A DNA stretch of 64,000 nt, taken from Linum tenue (Eukaryota; Streptophyta; Magnoliopsida; Malpighiales; Linaceae). Where the stretch lies: assembly GCA_946122785.1 (NCBI GenBank), contig CAMGYJ010000009.1:26757633-26821632 (forward strand). The letters run 5' to 3'. The position numbers and the translations under genes were made by a program. This document shows, one piece after another, positions 53,513 through 64,000 of this stretch. Positions within the stretch are counted from its first letter, which is position 1. Each line of letters begins with the position of its first letter. The notes beneath the pieces are model-generated. The model was given only the letters and a program-made list of their open reading frames with translations. It was not told where the DNA came from and made no database searches.

Positions 53513-54930
53513 GCACCTAGAATCATCCTTGCCAATAACTTCCCTCGGGATACAGCAGCTATCGCCTCCCTTGGTGCATCTATCTCATACATGCTTTCTT
53601 CCTCTAGTGAGGTTTTACATTGGGATTTAGATCTTAATATTGCTTTAATGGGTGGGGGTTTTGAGAGGAAAAAAACAACTTGTTCCTTCATCTAGATTCT
53701 TTCAGCTTTGCTAACAACGCTTACAGTCCTTGCAGGCCCGTTTGGGTTCCAAAGCCAGAATCGTCTTTCTATGTTTCCTTTATGTACATGTATCTCATTG
53801 ACGAGTCCTTCCTGGGTGTTCCTACCTTTCCCTACGCTGCTGTTTGAAAAAGAATTATTCCTTCGAAAGTATGCTTCTTTATCTAGACCCTCTTCCCTAA
53901 AAGAGTTAAAAATCTTGACAACTTGAAGAGGAAGGGATGGGAACATGCAATTCGATGTGAGTTGTGTAAGAAAAAGGAGGATACCACTGATCATCCTTTT
54001 ATTTAGTGTGATTATGCCAAGTAAGTTTGGAACTCCATCAGTAGAAGATGTAGACAACTCCAGCAACCAGATCAGGATATCAGTGACACCATTTGAAGTT
54101 GGCCTGATGCCACCACTGACAACGTGGAAGGCTAGTTATGCTACTGCAATCTTCATGCCATTTGCTGGTCACTTTGGCTCGAGCATAACTTATGCATATT
54201 TCGGGATGTCTGTACTCCTGAAAGTATCATCGTTCGTCGGATCTCCCAGATGGTGATTGATTGGATTGCTGTCAATGGGAAAGCGGACAAGAACACCCGT
54301 GTTCGATGTATTTAGAAACACTTTGTTTGAGTTGGTGTCCCTCTAGGAGTCATGTGTCATGTGCTCGTCTTCTTCGCATCCTACTTGTGCTTCCCTGGCT
54401 GCATGCTGTTTGCTATGATTTTTCTGTGTTTCTCTTGGAGGAAGAATGGTCCTGGGATTGTTTGAGTTCATTTGGAGGTGGCTAGTGGCGCTTGGCATGG
54501 TGCAGGGAGACGTCGCTTCGAGATGGATAAAGAATAATGTCGTTTGAGGGGTACTGGTGTATGCGTTTTGATTGATGATGCGGTTCTAAAGGGGGGTTGT
54601 TGTGTTCTATGAGCTGGTATGCGGTCGTGTGTGTGGTTATAGGCCCAAGGACAAGAAGGCTTGAAGGAGTATGTGAACATGTGTAACTTTCATTGAGGTA
54701 TTGATGGAGGCTGTCAGTATGGAATGCTTGGTGCGAGTGGGTGTTATGGGATAGATTTTGTCTTTTGGTTCGTTGTTTGGATTTGTTCTAAGTCCTTGCT
54801 AGTTTGTCACTTGTTCTGGTTCCTTTTATGTTTTCCTGTTGGTTGGCCTTCGTTCACCTCTGGTGAAGATGGTTTGACTTTGATTTTTGTAACACTTTGT
54901 TTCTTCTTTAATGCATTTTCACCATCATAA
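53513..54930 (+). pseudogene. LINE ORF2 C-terminus (zf-RVT) and 3' region
   Basis: Around 53930-54010 the translation gives RKGWEHAIRCELCKKKEDTT followed by DHPF, a zf-RVT cysteine/histidine motif, followed by a stop. The remainder is a decayed C-terminus and 3' UTR. Confidence 0.65.
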
Positions 54931-54945
54931 AAAATATATGAACAT

Positions 54946-56154
54946 GAAAACATGAATGAAACACGCACTCTCGACCAGTGGGGTCAGGACCATTTGGTGC
55001 AAAAGATGTGCACAACCATCAACACTTAGCCCTATCGTCTCTTCACCATGGCGGCAACCTCTAAACGCTAGAGTTCATAGAACGGTTGTCACTACTAGCT
55101 TGTCCAGAGGTCTTAGACACGGGTTCAAATTACTGGCAATTGTCTTGGACATGGGGAAAAGGCCTTTTGGGTGGTGGAAAACATAGCATGAGGTCCTACA
55201 CCTTCAACCTAAAACTAAAGGTTCCATGGTTTCACTAGAACCTTTCCTACAATCAACGACCACCAGCAACGACCAAAAACTGCTCTTTCCTTCTCCCAAA
55301 CCATTACCAACCACGAACTACATTCAAGCACACTTCCTCGATCTAGCTTGTTATCCACATCTCAATCATAGTAGTGAAGGAGATTGACAAACACTTAGGT
55401 GTTTCAATGGCTTGAGTGCTAATAAACCCTCTCTAGAGCATACACTTAGACTTTTGTGGCAACTCTCTACTTTTATTTACCTCATTTTATTACCTCTTTT
55501 CCATTTCCTTTTTTCTACTTTTCATTTCTTTTCTTTTCCTTTTCTTTTATATCTCTTTTTTCGAGGGGGGTACTAGAGAGTTAAACACTTGCCAACTTAA
55601 CACTTATCGAACAACGCTCTCTATTAAGAACTTCCTCCAACATTAATTCTTCATTACTAGCAAGAACCGTGCAAATCCTCCTATGTAGAACCTCAATGGA
55701 GCTCAAGAGCGAGAGCTCCGAGACACAAGAACGACTCACATTTTGACACGAAGAAAGGATACGGGGTCATTCTATCAATCACCATTAAGCTCAACAAGCA
55801 CAAAGCTCATAACATTAGAAAGACCCACAAAGTCACACGGCTCAAAGGGTTTGACTAGTGGATAAGATGTTTCGGGACAATTAACTTTTGGGCGTCGACT
55901 AATCCTATGCCTCCATCATACTCACTAGTGACAACGGTGAATGTTACACATCATGGCGAGAGGGATCTAAGCACACAAGAAGAAGACGATCGACACAAAA
56001 CTTACATGGCTACCTAATCACCCAATCGTCTATTCCAATTTCACAAAATTCTATGCAAGGAAATTGTGATCAAAGAGTAACCATTTCAAGACATCCATTC
56101 ATTTAAGCACACATCAGAACTAGGCTTTTGCACCCACCTAATGCAATTCTCAGT
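54946..56154 (-). other. 3' internal non-coding region of the antisense element
   Basis: No coding sequence seen. A T-rich stretch with CTTTTCTTTTCCTTTTC lies at about 55525-55550. Confidence 0.6.
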
Positions 56155-56339
56155 CATCATGATTCGGCTCAAATGTACATATTTTACCCATCATTTCAAA
56201 TTCGTTTAGCTTAGTATTTCATCTTTCCTCGACATATTTCATGCTAGGTTGTGCTTGTTTTGATACGTTTCAGGACCTAGCACGTGTGGAAGGGTCGAGG
56301 TCGAATTTTGGTATGGAGGTCGAAAAGCGCAAAAACCAA

Positions 56340-56650
56340 AGAAAAGTCCGAAGACCGTGACAATTGTGTCGTAACAGTGAAGTGAAGGCATCCAGAAAAT
56401 AGCCGCAGTTCATGGTCTCCTAAAACCATGAACATGGACCATAAACTGTGAACCTCGAGCAGTCCATCGAGGTTTCAGAGGTTACTGACGCCAGACGAGT
56501 TCACGGTCTCTAAGACCATGAACTAGGGCCATTGACCGTGAACCCAGGAGAGTGAAGTGGCGCGTTTTCGACGACACTGAGTTCACGGACGCGTTTAGGT
56601 GTTCACGGCCGTGAACTGGCCAACGCGTCCGTGAACTGATCGCTTTCGGG
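56340..56650. repeat. Dyad-rich GTTCACGGTC / GACCGTGAAC cluster in the solo LTR
   Basis: The clearest dyad is at 56408-56433, where GTTCATGGT is followed eight bases later by ACCATGAAC. Further copies use GTTCACGGTC and GACCGTGAAC half-sites (56495-56560), and CACGGCCGTG-type at 56600-56620. Confidence 0.85.
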
Positions 56651-57289
56651 CAGATATGAAGACAACAGCAGGGAGAGAGAAAGGAGAGCTGGTTTTTGGA
56701 GAAGAATAGGTTTCTTTCTCTATGGTCTGCCCAAAACCACCAAAGGGGAGTTCTAGTGACAGAGAGAGAGAGTGCTAGAGTGATCTTGAAGCAATCATTG
56801 GAGTCTTGGGTGGAGATTCAAGCCTAGAAGAAGAAGATCTTTGGCTCAAATTTGTAATCCCTCTCTCTCTCTCTCTAGAAACTCACTCTTTTCTCTTGGG
56901 TGTTGTTCCCTAACTAATACTTTGTAATTACTTGTTTAGATTGAATGATTGTTTGTGGATGTTGTTTAATTCAAATATTGAGGTATTGTTCATGTGGATT
57001 GTGCATGTTTGTCCTTAGCAACCTAAGGATTATGCATGTTTATTCTTAATGATCTAATTAGCCACTTAACCTAGATTAGAAAGGGAAACCCCCCTTCCAA
57101 GGGAGTCTCAATCGAGTGGCACCCCTAGGGCTTTTAATGTCTCCTAACTAGGTTAATTTAGGGCAAGCCTCAATTTTGGGTTAGAGACCCTTGACTCAAG
57201 TTTGCATCTAGATTGGTTGTGATTAAGCCGCTCAAACTCCGATTTAAGGGAGAGACCTATGCAACCACTAGAGACTAAGTGAGAGGATC

Positions 57290-57440
57290 GATCCTGTGAC
57301 AAATCGATCTCTAGTGAATCCCTCCCGTGACAAATGGATCACTAGTTGCTCCTCCTAGTGGTTCCCCTAGACTTGGTGAGTAGATCGATCCCGTGACAAA
57401 TCGATCGCTAGTGATTTGATTCCGTGACAAATCAATCACT
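57290..57440 (+). repeat. Short direct repeats in the solo LTR
   Basis: Four copies of a unit with CCCGTGACAAATCGATC(G/T)CTAGTG separated by 40-60 bases. Confidence 0.8.
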
Positions 57441-57774
57441 AGTTGCTCACCCCTGCGGTTCACAACCACCTACGCCGCATGACTCCATTCAATCCAACGA
57501 GTCATTGTAGCTAGTTAGGGAGAAGTAACATCTAGGTTAAGCTCCCTTAGTTAGAATTTTCCTTTATCTACTTTTCCTTGCTAGTTTAGTTTGTAGTTTT
57601 CTTAGTTCTAAACCCAAAACAGTTTTGCTAGATAACTATTTAAGCGATTGAAGTAGGGGTACATGGATCGGCCCGAGTCGATATTTAAATACTTGCTCTA
57701 TACTGCACCTAGCTAGAGTTTAAAAACTTGGGCGCTATACGAGATTAATTCGCGGTGTAGTTTCGTGCGAGTCA

Positions 57775-58634
57775 CATCATCATAGGACACACTCAATCAC
57801 ATGAAATCGATTCACAGTCAATGCTAATAAACATGAGATTCGCCCACAAATCAGCCACTCTGATCATTCGACACTTGGAGCCCTCAAATTTGAAAATTTG
57901 GGCATATATCAAGGCTCCAAGCAATCGATCACAAACACAAGCAAAAAAATAAACTACCCCCTCCCCGCACTTAAGCTCGACATTTCCTTCAATGGCGTAA
58001 AATAGGGAGTAAAGCGATGTTACCGCAAAGATTGACGAGTGAAAGTGAGACAGTTTCCAGGGTAGGAGATTTGAGCTTCCAAAGAGGAGTAAACACACAA
58101 AACACAAGCACATTCTCGCTCGAGGCGAGGTTATTACACATAAAAATATTCCGAATCATGATAAGAAGGGAAGAAAAGCTCACAAATGTACTAGTTCACA
58201 CACTAAAGAAAAGAAAAGAAAAGAAAAGTAACTGAGTTTAGAGTTTCAAGGGGAGAAGTGGGGCAAAAGAAATCAGCTCTGCCACATGTGTCACTCGGTC
58301 GACTACCTCTTGCTGGTCCCGGGTCGGTCTTCCTCCTCGTCATTGGCCAGGACACCATGCTCCTTAAGGTGTGTGACTTAGTCCACCAACTGGACTCCGG
58401 ATGAGGAACCAGCTCCGGCTGATGATGGTGGTGGTGGTGGTGTGGCACGATGGCGGCTGCCTGGAGCTCGAGTAGCCGGCTGCTCAGGCGGAGGAACCTC
58501 TAGATCAGGCTCCATTGGAGCAAGGTCGACCTGTGGCCTTAGAGCACTGAAGTTTGAAATCCCTCGAGGTACTCAATCCCTCGATTTCCCTTGAGCACCA
58601 ACTTCATGTTGTAAAGCGTCTCAATAGGGAATGG
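57775..58634 (-). pseudogene. Env-like region, C-terminal part, and following sequence
   Basis: The minus strand from 58634 continues the reading from the other side of the solo LTR: LYNMKLVLKGNRGIEYLEGF, then a stop and a Pro/Gln-rich part with seven His (HHHHHHHQPELVPH) at 58440-58400. Below 58240 it becomes non-coding; a purine-rich AAGTGCGGGGAGGGGGT at 57955-57972 (minus strand) resembles a polypurine tract-like motif. Function unknown. Confidence 0.5.
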
Positions 58635-59979
58635 TAACACGCTAAAACACAACACCTAACAATGGCCAAGTGTAACCAATGAAAGGGAATGCAGTATAGG
58701 CAAGTTTAATTATCAACCCGGGGTCTAGATCTACTGCTTACTCCGTGATTCTCTATTATCTAGCAAACTAGTTCGAATGATTGTTGTGAAAAGTAAAAGC
58801 AACAAGAAAGCAGTAAATTGTTCGGGTTTCTAAAGCAGGCAAGAGTCACTCGGGATTGAGTCCCCCTAGCCCCTTAGTTAGGTTCAATTGCAATTCCCTG
58901 GGTTGATTTACTGTTGATTAGACTGCGGAAGATCCGACAGTAGCTTGGAATCTCTTAAGCTGACCAAGCCCTCTCAGTCTAACTACCCGGCAGACGACTA
59001 GTCTTCACCGGGATAGAAAGCTGAGGCTATGAACACAGAACTCCACTACTGGCGCCAAGAACACCAGTACAAAGCAGTAAACTGGCTAACTCTCGTATAG
59101 CCAATCTCCTACTATCGAATGAAGAGGCTCTAACAACCTAATCAGATTCTATCTATCTCAGGTTGCAGCAGAAATTGAGACAAGCTGATCAGACTCAAAT
59201 CAATTCAATAAACATGCATCATTCGATTAAAATCAAACAGTAATATCATCCCAAGTCATTACAATCAAATCCCTAACACAAGGAACTAGGGTTCTTCATA
59301 CCCAAGTGAGAGAAGGGTTCTACTCCATAGAGAGAGAAGAGAAAACAAGAATCGGATTAGTCATACTCATAACGATGAGGATAATCTGCTCCGGGACGAT
59401 GATTTCCACTCCTATGACGATCTCCAGGATCGATTCGATGAAATCCAGCTCTAGGACAGCTTCTAGGATGTGTTCTTCGCACTTTTCTCTCTCTAGGGCT
59501 CTGTTTTTGCTCTGAAAACACGATCCTCTACTTCTGGCTCGGAATAGGCTTTAAAACCGGGTTTCCCCGAGTTGCACGGCCAGGTGCACGGCCGTGCACA
59601 TCACCATTCTGGCCGTGCACCCTGAAACGCGTCGTTTCACTTAATTCGATCTCAGCCTTCTTGCACGGCCAGATGCACGGCCGTGCAAGGATCCCGGCCA
59701 GCCCGTGCATGTCCTCGGCCAGAGGCGCACGGCCATAATTGCACTTTGCACGGCTGTGCGTCTCCATGGTCTGGCCGTGCGGCTCCCCAAAAAGCTCGCC
59801 ATTCGTCCGTTCTTCGTCCAATCGACCCCAGACTCGCTCCTAAGCCTTCATTCACGTACTAGGACCTGAAATATCACAAACAAGCACAACCTAGCGTGAA
59901 ATCGGCCTAAAACACGAGAATCAACACCTCAAACGGTGTAAGTATGAGGGTAAAAACATGTGTAAATGACGGTCTATCA
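58635..59979 (-). repeat. Solo LTR, 1345 bp, antisense, Athila-type
   Basis: Minus strand begins TGATAGACCGTC and ends TTTTAGCGTGTTA with an exact TSD AATGG (58630-58634 and 59980-59984). It is the relative of the LTR at 33031. The 3' terminus reads TTA rather than the usual CA if the TSD is placed as here. Removing it restores the env-like reading frame on either side. Confidence 0.88.
59570..59775. repeat. Dyad-rich CACGGCCGTG cluster in the antisense solo LTR
   Basis: Includes TGCACGGCCGTGCA twice (about 59585 and 59678) and half-sites GGCCGTGCAC, TGCACGGCCAG and GCACGGCTGTGCG. Confidence 0.88.
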
Positions 59980-60690
59980 AATGGCTCGGTCCGTCTGATG
60001 ATGGAGCATCCCGACAGATCAACCCCGAAGTGTCAGGCCACCCTCATGATGATGCCCCCAAATGCATCGTATCCACTCGATCATTCACTATGCATCTGGA
60101 AAATGTGGTAGCCACCACTGATCCCAGATGGAGTGGCTCTGCTAGGCGACTCAGGGTATGGAGGGATATCAACCCTCTGTTGGTGATCATATGCCCCGAC
60201 CACAGATTGGGGATGATTGACTTCGTGAACAGTGTATACAGGATTCGCCACGGCGCTCGGAGCTTCACTGCATTAGTGTTGGAGCCATTAAATTCGTCTT
60301 CATGGTGCTCCGGGAGATAGATGGCCTAGTAAGCTGCCTGGTAGATGAAGTCATTTCTGTACTGCCTCTACTTCATGGTCATCTGCCTGGTTTCGGGCCC
60401 CATGACCTGTGCAAACCTGTCATAGGTCAGCACATGATGCTGACCTCCCAACATAAACTCCACGTACGGCTGGTTGGGCTTGCTCGACGGGATCACATGG
60501 GAGAAGGTGGAGTAGAACTCCACACAGAGCTCGCGGTAGATGAGCTCGTAAACCGCCAGGAGGTGTTGCCACTAGGGATGAATGAGAATCCCAAACATCG
60601 CTGCCCGACACCTGAACATGGTGAACATGTCTAGGTCCAACACCCAGTGAGGTCCTGCCTTGTTGTACCTCCATTACTCGAACATGGTGT
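59980..60690 (-). pseudogene. Athila-type env-like (ORF1-family) protein, N-terminal and central part
   Basis: Minus-strand reading: AVYELIYRELCVEFYSTFSH, PYVEFMLGGQHHVLTYDRFA, then stops, then NAVKLRAPWRILYTLFTKSI, WSGHMITNRGLISLHTLSRL and VVATTFSRCIVNDRVDT. The layout resembles the plant retrotransposon protein found after pol in Athila elements (ATHILA/putative plant transposon protein families). Three stops or frame changes. No signal peptide or membrane segment was seen in this stretch. Its role is unknown. Confidence 0.6.
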
Positions 60691-60699
60691 CGTATTTCT

Positions 60700-61600
60700 C
60701 GTGGTTCACCTGGTGGTGAATGTACTCATGACTCGCATCTACCATCTTGCAAAACATCAAAGACATACATCATACGTGGAAACATTCATCCATCTCAAAT
60801 CATTGGGGAGAAAAGGATTCCCCCACACTTAAGATTCCACTGATTTCCTATGCCTTTGAAGAATTTTAACAAGATCACAATTTAAACAATTTAAGGTCAA
60901 CCACGTATAAAGCTCATCGATACATGGTTCTAGGTGATTCATGATTCTTCCAAATAAAAATATCGAACCCAAACCATGCCTTCATGGTTGCCAACCATCA
61001 TTCACACAAGTGTATCAAGTCATTTTTCCTACTGCACTCGGTGGGAATTCTCAATTCAAATCATAAAATCGTGCCAAATTTTCCCCACCAAGGCTCAATT
61101 AACTTAACAAACACTTCATGCAACATTCAATCAACCTAATTCGACATTCCCCTCGCCAAATTTCATCATGCATGCAAAAAATTTCCAATTCTCCTTACCT
61201 AAGAACTCTAACCCGATTCTTCAAAAACGAAAAAGGAAAGGTTTGAAACAGACATGGAGACGCAAGTAGGGTCGAAGAGGAAGGTGAGGAGAGGGCGAGG
61301 GTGTCGAAAATCGGCCGAAAACAAACCGGTGGAGCTCGCCGGAGCCTCACCGGAAATCAGCCACCCAGGAAAAATTCAAACCAAATCGCCTCAGAACTTC
61401 GGCGAAGGTGCTCCCAGGCATGGGGATAATGGGTATGTGCTTGGATTTGGGTGACAGAAAGTCGCCGAAATCGACAAAAAAATAGCAAGAGTGCGTTGTT
61501 TTCTGATGATGTTCAGAGAATTCAGGTAAGGGGTGGCATAAAGTGAAGAAGAAGGGTTCACGCCCTTATATAGCCTGATCCTGAGGTTCAGGGACAGAGG
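60700..61600 (-). other. Leader-like sequence before the env-like region
   Basis: On the minus strand, TTTTTTTGTCGATTTCGGCGAC, CACCGGTTTGTTTTCGGCC and CTTGCGTCTCCATGTC resemble 46900-47220 on the plus strand (TTTTTGGTCGATTTTTC, TTACTTGTGTCTCCAGG-like), so it is the homologous leader in inverted orientation. No gene. Confidence 0.5.
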
Positions 61601-61604
61601 CTTC

Positions 61605-61765
61605 TGTTCATGGTCTCTAAGATCGTGAACATAACTCCCAAACCATGATTTTAGACAAAACGGTGGGTTTCAAAGATTGCTGTAACTGCCCTTGTTCATG
61701 GTCACCAATCGATTATTCACGGTCGTTAAGACCGTGATAATGAGGCTAAAACCATGAACTGAGTG
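61605..61765. repeat. Dyad-rich CACGGTC / GACCGTG cluster in the internal spacer
   Basis: The best example is CACGGTCGTTAAGACCGTG at 61718-61736, a perfect 7-bp dyad around a 5-bp loop. TTCATGGTCTCTAAGATCGTGAA at about 61607-61630 is a second. Confidence 0.85.
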
Positions 61766-62001
61766 AAAACATGGCGTTTCCAAAATTTCAAAACTCGACC
61801 TAATCATTCGTGACCCTAATTCAAACACACTCAAAATCCAATCAATCAGACACAACATGCTGGCACGGTGATAAACATTCATACACTTGAACTCTTCACT
61901 CAATCACAAAAAGAGAAAATAAGGAAAAGAAAACAAACCGACGTTGTGTTTTCTCCCAACAAGCACTAAGTTAACGTCACTAGCTTGATGACACGGATCT
62001 A

Positions 62002-62757
62002 TCATGCTTGAGAGCATAAAGCCTCCGAGAGTGCATCCACCACGATCTCGGGGCGAGGTTTGTCACCTCCCAACTTAAGCTCCAAATGATGGCCCTCTTG
62101 GCCAACAGCCTTCGCTTTACCCTTATGCTTCTTTTTGGCATAAGTGCGATTCATCTTTTCTATCCACACTTTCTTCTTCTCTCCTTCGGGTTTGATACCA
62201 TCCTCAATTTCCTGTTTCACATCACCACAAGGAATACAAGGAATAGTGGGGTTCACCTTGAGAGGCTCGACGCCACTTCCAATCATACCATTCGAGTCTA
62301 TTTCCTTCACATCATCATTCTTAGCCGTATGAGCAATTGAAAGATTAAGTTGATCCTCTCCATCTCTCAAAAGCAAAGTTCCCTCATTAACATCGATTAA
62401 GGCCTTGGCTGTGGCAAGGAAGGGGCATCCTAGAATGAGTGGCATATCTGCATCTTCACTGATATTAAGGATAACACAATTCAGCGCATAGTAGAATTTG
62501 CCAACTCTCACTAGGACGTACTCCACAATACCTCTAGGACTAATGACAGAGCGATCGGTCAATGTGACACTAAGCCTAGTAGTCTTTATCTCACCTAGAT
62601 TCAACTTCCTAAAAAGCTTGTAAGGCATCACATTACTGCTTTCTCCTAAGTCTGCCAATGAGCTTTCTATATGATGTGTTCCGATGCATAGAGGTATAGT
62701 GAAACTACCTGGATCTTGTTGCTTCTTGGGAAACTTGTTGAGAATGAAGCAGAGCAC
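62002..62757 (-). pseudogene. Athila-type protease region
   Basis: Minus-strand reading KKQQDPGSFTIPLCIGTHHI is followed by SLADLGESSNVMPYKLF, where the protease active site DLGAS is DLGES, and by MPLILGCPFLATAKALIDV, where ILGRPF is ILGCPF. Both changes would harm activity. The frame stops at 62002 with no RT after it; a spacer motif AGTGCTTGTTGGGAG follows at once, so RT to integrase is missing. Confidence 0.88.
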
Positions 62758-63437
62758 TCCTCGCCCAAGGTGACATTGGCAAGGTCTTCATTCTTGGCTT
62801 CTTGGCGAGAAGCCCCTTGAGGTACTTGGCATACCTTGGCATGTGCACCATTGCTTCTAAGAACAGAATTATGATGCGGAGCTTCTTGATCATCTCCACG
62901 AACCCGCCACATTCCACCTCCAATTGGTCCTTGTGCATCCTCGTGGGGAAAGGAAGAGGAGGATTTTACTCATCCACTCGTGGTGGCGTCGGCAATGCCT
63001 TCTTAGTCTCTTCTTTCTCTCCTTCCATCTCTTCTTGCTTGTCGAGTGTTGGAGAGGAGTCATCTCTTCTTCGATTTCATCTCTTGCAACAACTTTCGGG
63101 GTCACCTTCCCGCTTCTCAAGTGAATAGCATTCAACCCGGCATTTTGATCTTTGGGGTTGACAATAGTTTGGGTGGGAAGAGCTCCTCTCGGTCTCTCGG
63201 TGAGGATCCCGACAAGATTGCCGATTTGGGTCTCCAAGTTTTGAAGATTCAGTTGGTGGCTTCTCAATCAAGCCTCAACCAAGGAAAACTTTTTTTTTTG
63301 CCACATCCATAAATTTCTCAATCTTCTGGAACTTTTGAGAGCTTGTACTCACAAAGGTGGTGACTAGTTCTTCAAACTTTGCGAACTTGTCGGGTTGTTG
63401 TTGTTCGAACCCTTGACTTCCTTGAGCTTGGAAGGGT
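62705..63437 (-). pseudogene. Athila-type gag, C-terminal part
   Basis: Minus strand: EQQQPDKFAKFEELVTTFVS, SQKFQKIEKFMDVA, then LNLQNLETQIGNLVGILTER and PRGALPTQTIVNPKDQNAGL, then AIHLRSGKV, the gag-protease linker of Athila elements (compare 35670-35800 on the plus strand). Frames change at about 63290 and 62900. The upstream gag is cut at 63438 by an LTR. Confidence 0.82.
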
Positions 63438-64000
63438 TGAAAACAACGATTTATAACTAAAACGTTGGGAAAAGTAAATGGATTAGACACTAATTGAGAC
63501 AGCTTCACTCGGGTGTTGCTCCCCCTAGCTAACAATAATGACTTGTCGGATCGAATGCATAGGTGTTGTAAAGGCGGTTGTAAACCGTTGGGAAGTGCAA
63601 CTAGTGAACAAACGACACTTGCTCGTTAAATAGGACAAGGGATTCCGATTCAAGCTACCAAAGTAGCTCTCTTGGCCTATCAACCAAGGGTTGCCAAGAC
63701 TTCACCCCCGAACCAGAGTTCGAACGGGCAAATTACAACCAAACCTAGGTGCTAATATAAATTAAGAGGTTTTCCCTAATTTAACCTAAGTAGGAGATAA
63801 AATTGCCCAAGGAAATCTTGCTTTTACAAGCCTCTACTCAAAGGGGATTCCATTATACCTAGGTTAAAATAGCATAAGACATTGAAATGCACAAACACAA
63901 TCAATCTTCATGAAAATACCTCATAACTTTGTATTAAAAAACATCCACACACTAATCATTCAATCCATACAAACATTCACATTATTGTAGCTAAGGTTTA
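63438..64000 (-). repeat. Antisense Athila-like LTR, extends past the window end
   Basis: Minus strand ends CGTTGTTTTCA at 63438. Around 63720-64000 it matches, in reverse complement, the solo LTR at 56935-57180 (GATTGAATGATT, TGTGGATGTT, GAGGTATT, CCTAGGTTAA). Preceding bases AGGGT (63433-63437) are the TSD candidate to test against sequence beyond the window. Confidence 0.75.

Larger units (their letters stand above)
48995..54945 (+). mobile_element. LINE (L1-type), long but decayed
   Basis: ORF1-like sequence (48998-49600), endonuclease (about 50700-51180), RT (51460-53512), zf-RVT (about 53800-54060) and a 3' tail ending with AATGCATTTTCACC and a short A-rich AAAAAATATA near 54940. The 5' end lies at the border with the antisense LTR. 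No clear TSD was found. Confidence 0.8.
56160..57774 (+). repeat. Solo LTR, 1615 bp, Athila-like
   Basis: Begins TGATTCGGCTC and ends GCGAGTCA with an exact 5-bp TSD CATCA (56155-56159 and 57775-57779). It aligns with the LTR at 10828 (TGCTAGGTTGTGC, AGGACCTAGCACGTGTGG, GCTGGTTTTTGGAGA). No internal region is present, so it arose by LTR-LTR recombination or is a complete solo copy. It contains repeats of TCCCGTGACAAATCGATC at 57290-57440. Confidence 0.92.
54946..63437 (-). mobile_element. Antisense Athila-like element without RT and integrase, interrupted by two solo LTRs
   Basis: Minus-strand order: gag C-terminus and protease (63437-62002), conserved post-pol motif, dyad cluster and leader (61970-60700), env-like region (60680-59980 and 58634-58240), and 3' non-coding internal sequence (58240-57780 and 56154-54946). 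Both solo LTRs interrupt it with exact TSDs. The segment 54946-55200 matches the 3' internal region of the 9456-12636 element in reverse complement. Its own LTRs are not identified; an LTR of the same broad type abuts gag at 63438. Confidence 0.75.

Overview
The window is nuclear DNA of a flowering plant, most likely a eudicot. Evidence: intron-containing coding DNA with canonical plant splice sites, a dense mix of Ty1/copia, Ty3/gypsy (Athila-type), LINE, hAT, CACTA, Mutator-like and Helitron remnants, CT-rich leaders and AT-rich spacers. Nothing prokaryotic (operons, CRISPR, IS elements) is present. The species cannot be told from the sequence.

Only one complete cellular gene is visible: a three-exon DUF604/Fringe-like Golgi glycosyltransferase at about 26736-29503 (+). 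Most of the rest is transposable elements, many nested, and many can be bounded to the base by target-site duplications (TSDs).

Layout. 1-3400: 3' part of a copia element with a long open pol frame. 3628-6811: hAT element (TSD ATCTGTTT) with a 5'-truncated LINE inserted near its right end. 7370-7996: a related, inverted hAT deletion derivative. 8914-15844: a second LINE, split by an Athila-like LTR element (9456-12636, TSD AGGCT) and a CACTA element (12790-14361, TSD TTA). 16-26 kb: AT-rich intergenic DNA holding two Helitron 3' ends, a hAT MITE (20076-20542) and a Pack-MULE (20758-22017) carrying the first two exons of a VDAC/porin gene. 26.3-29.8 kb: the glycosyltransferase gene. 30.1-33.0 kb: two antisense copia remnants. 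33031-about 47640: a decayed plus-strand Athila-type gypsy element (LTR, gag, protease, RT, RNase H, integrase, spacer). Its RT is cut by a MULE (37509-39800, TSD TGCCCCTTC) and its integrase by a gag-protease-only, non-autonomous gypsy element (41376-45805, TSD CCTTG). 47640-48994: LTR, primer site and gag start of another antisense gypsy element. 48995-54945: a third LINE (ORF1, endonuclease, RT, zinc-finger domain). 54946-63437: an antisense Athila-like element lacking RT and integrase, interrupted by two solo LTRs (56160-57774, TSD CATCA; 58635-59979, TSD AATGG). 63438-end: a further antisense LTR running off the window.

The elements do not work together as a system; the window is a stack of insertions whose relative order can be read from who interrupts whom. 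The most interesting signals are clusters of short dyad-symmetric CACGG/CCGTG motifs that recur in different Athila-type LTRs and again in the spacer before the env-like region, the 41.4-45.8 kb gag-protease-only element with an unrecognised C-terminal region, and gene capture by two MULEs.
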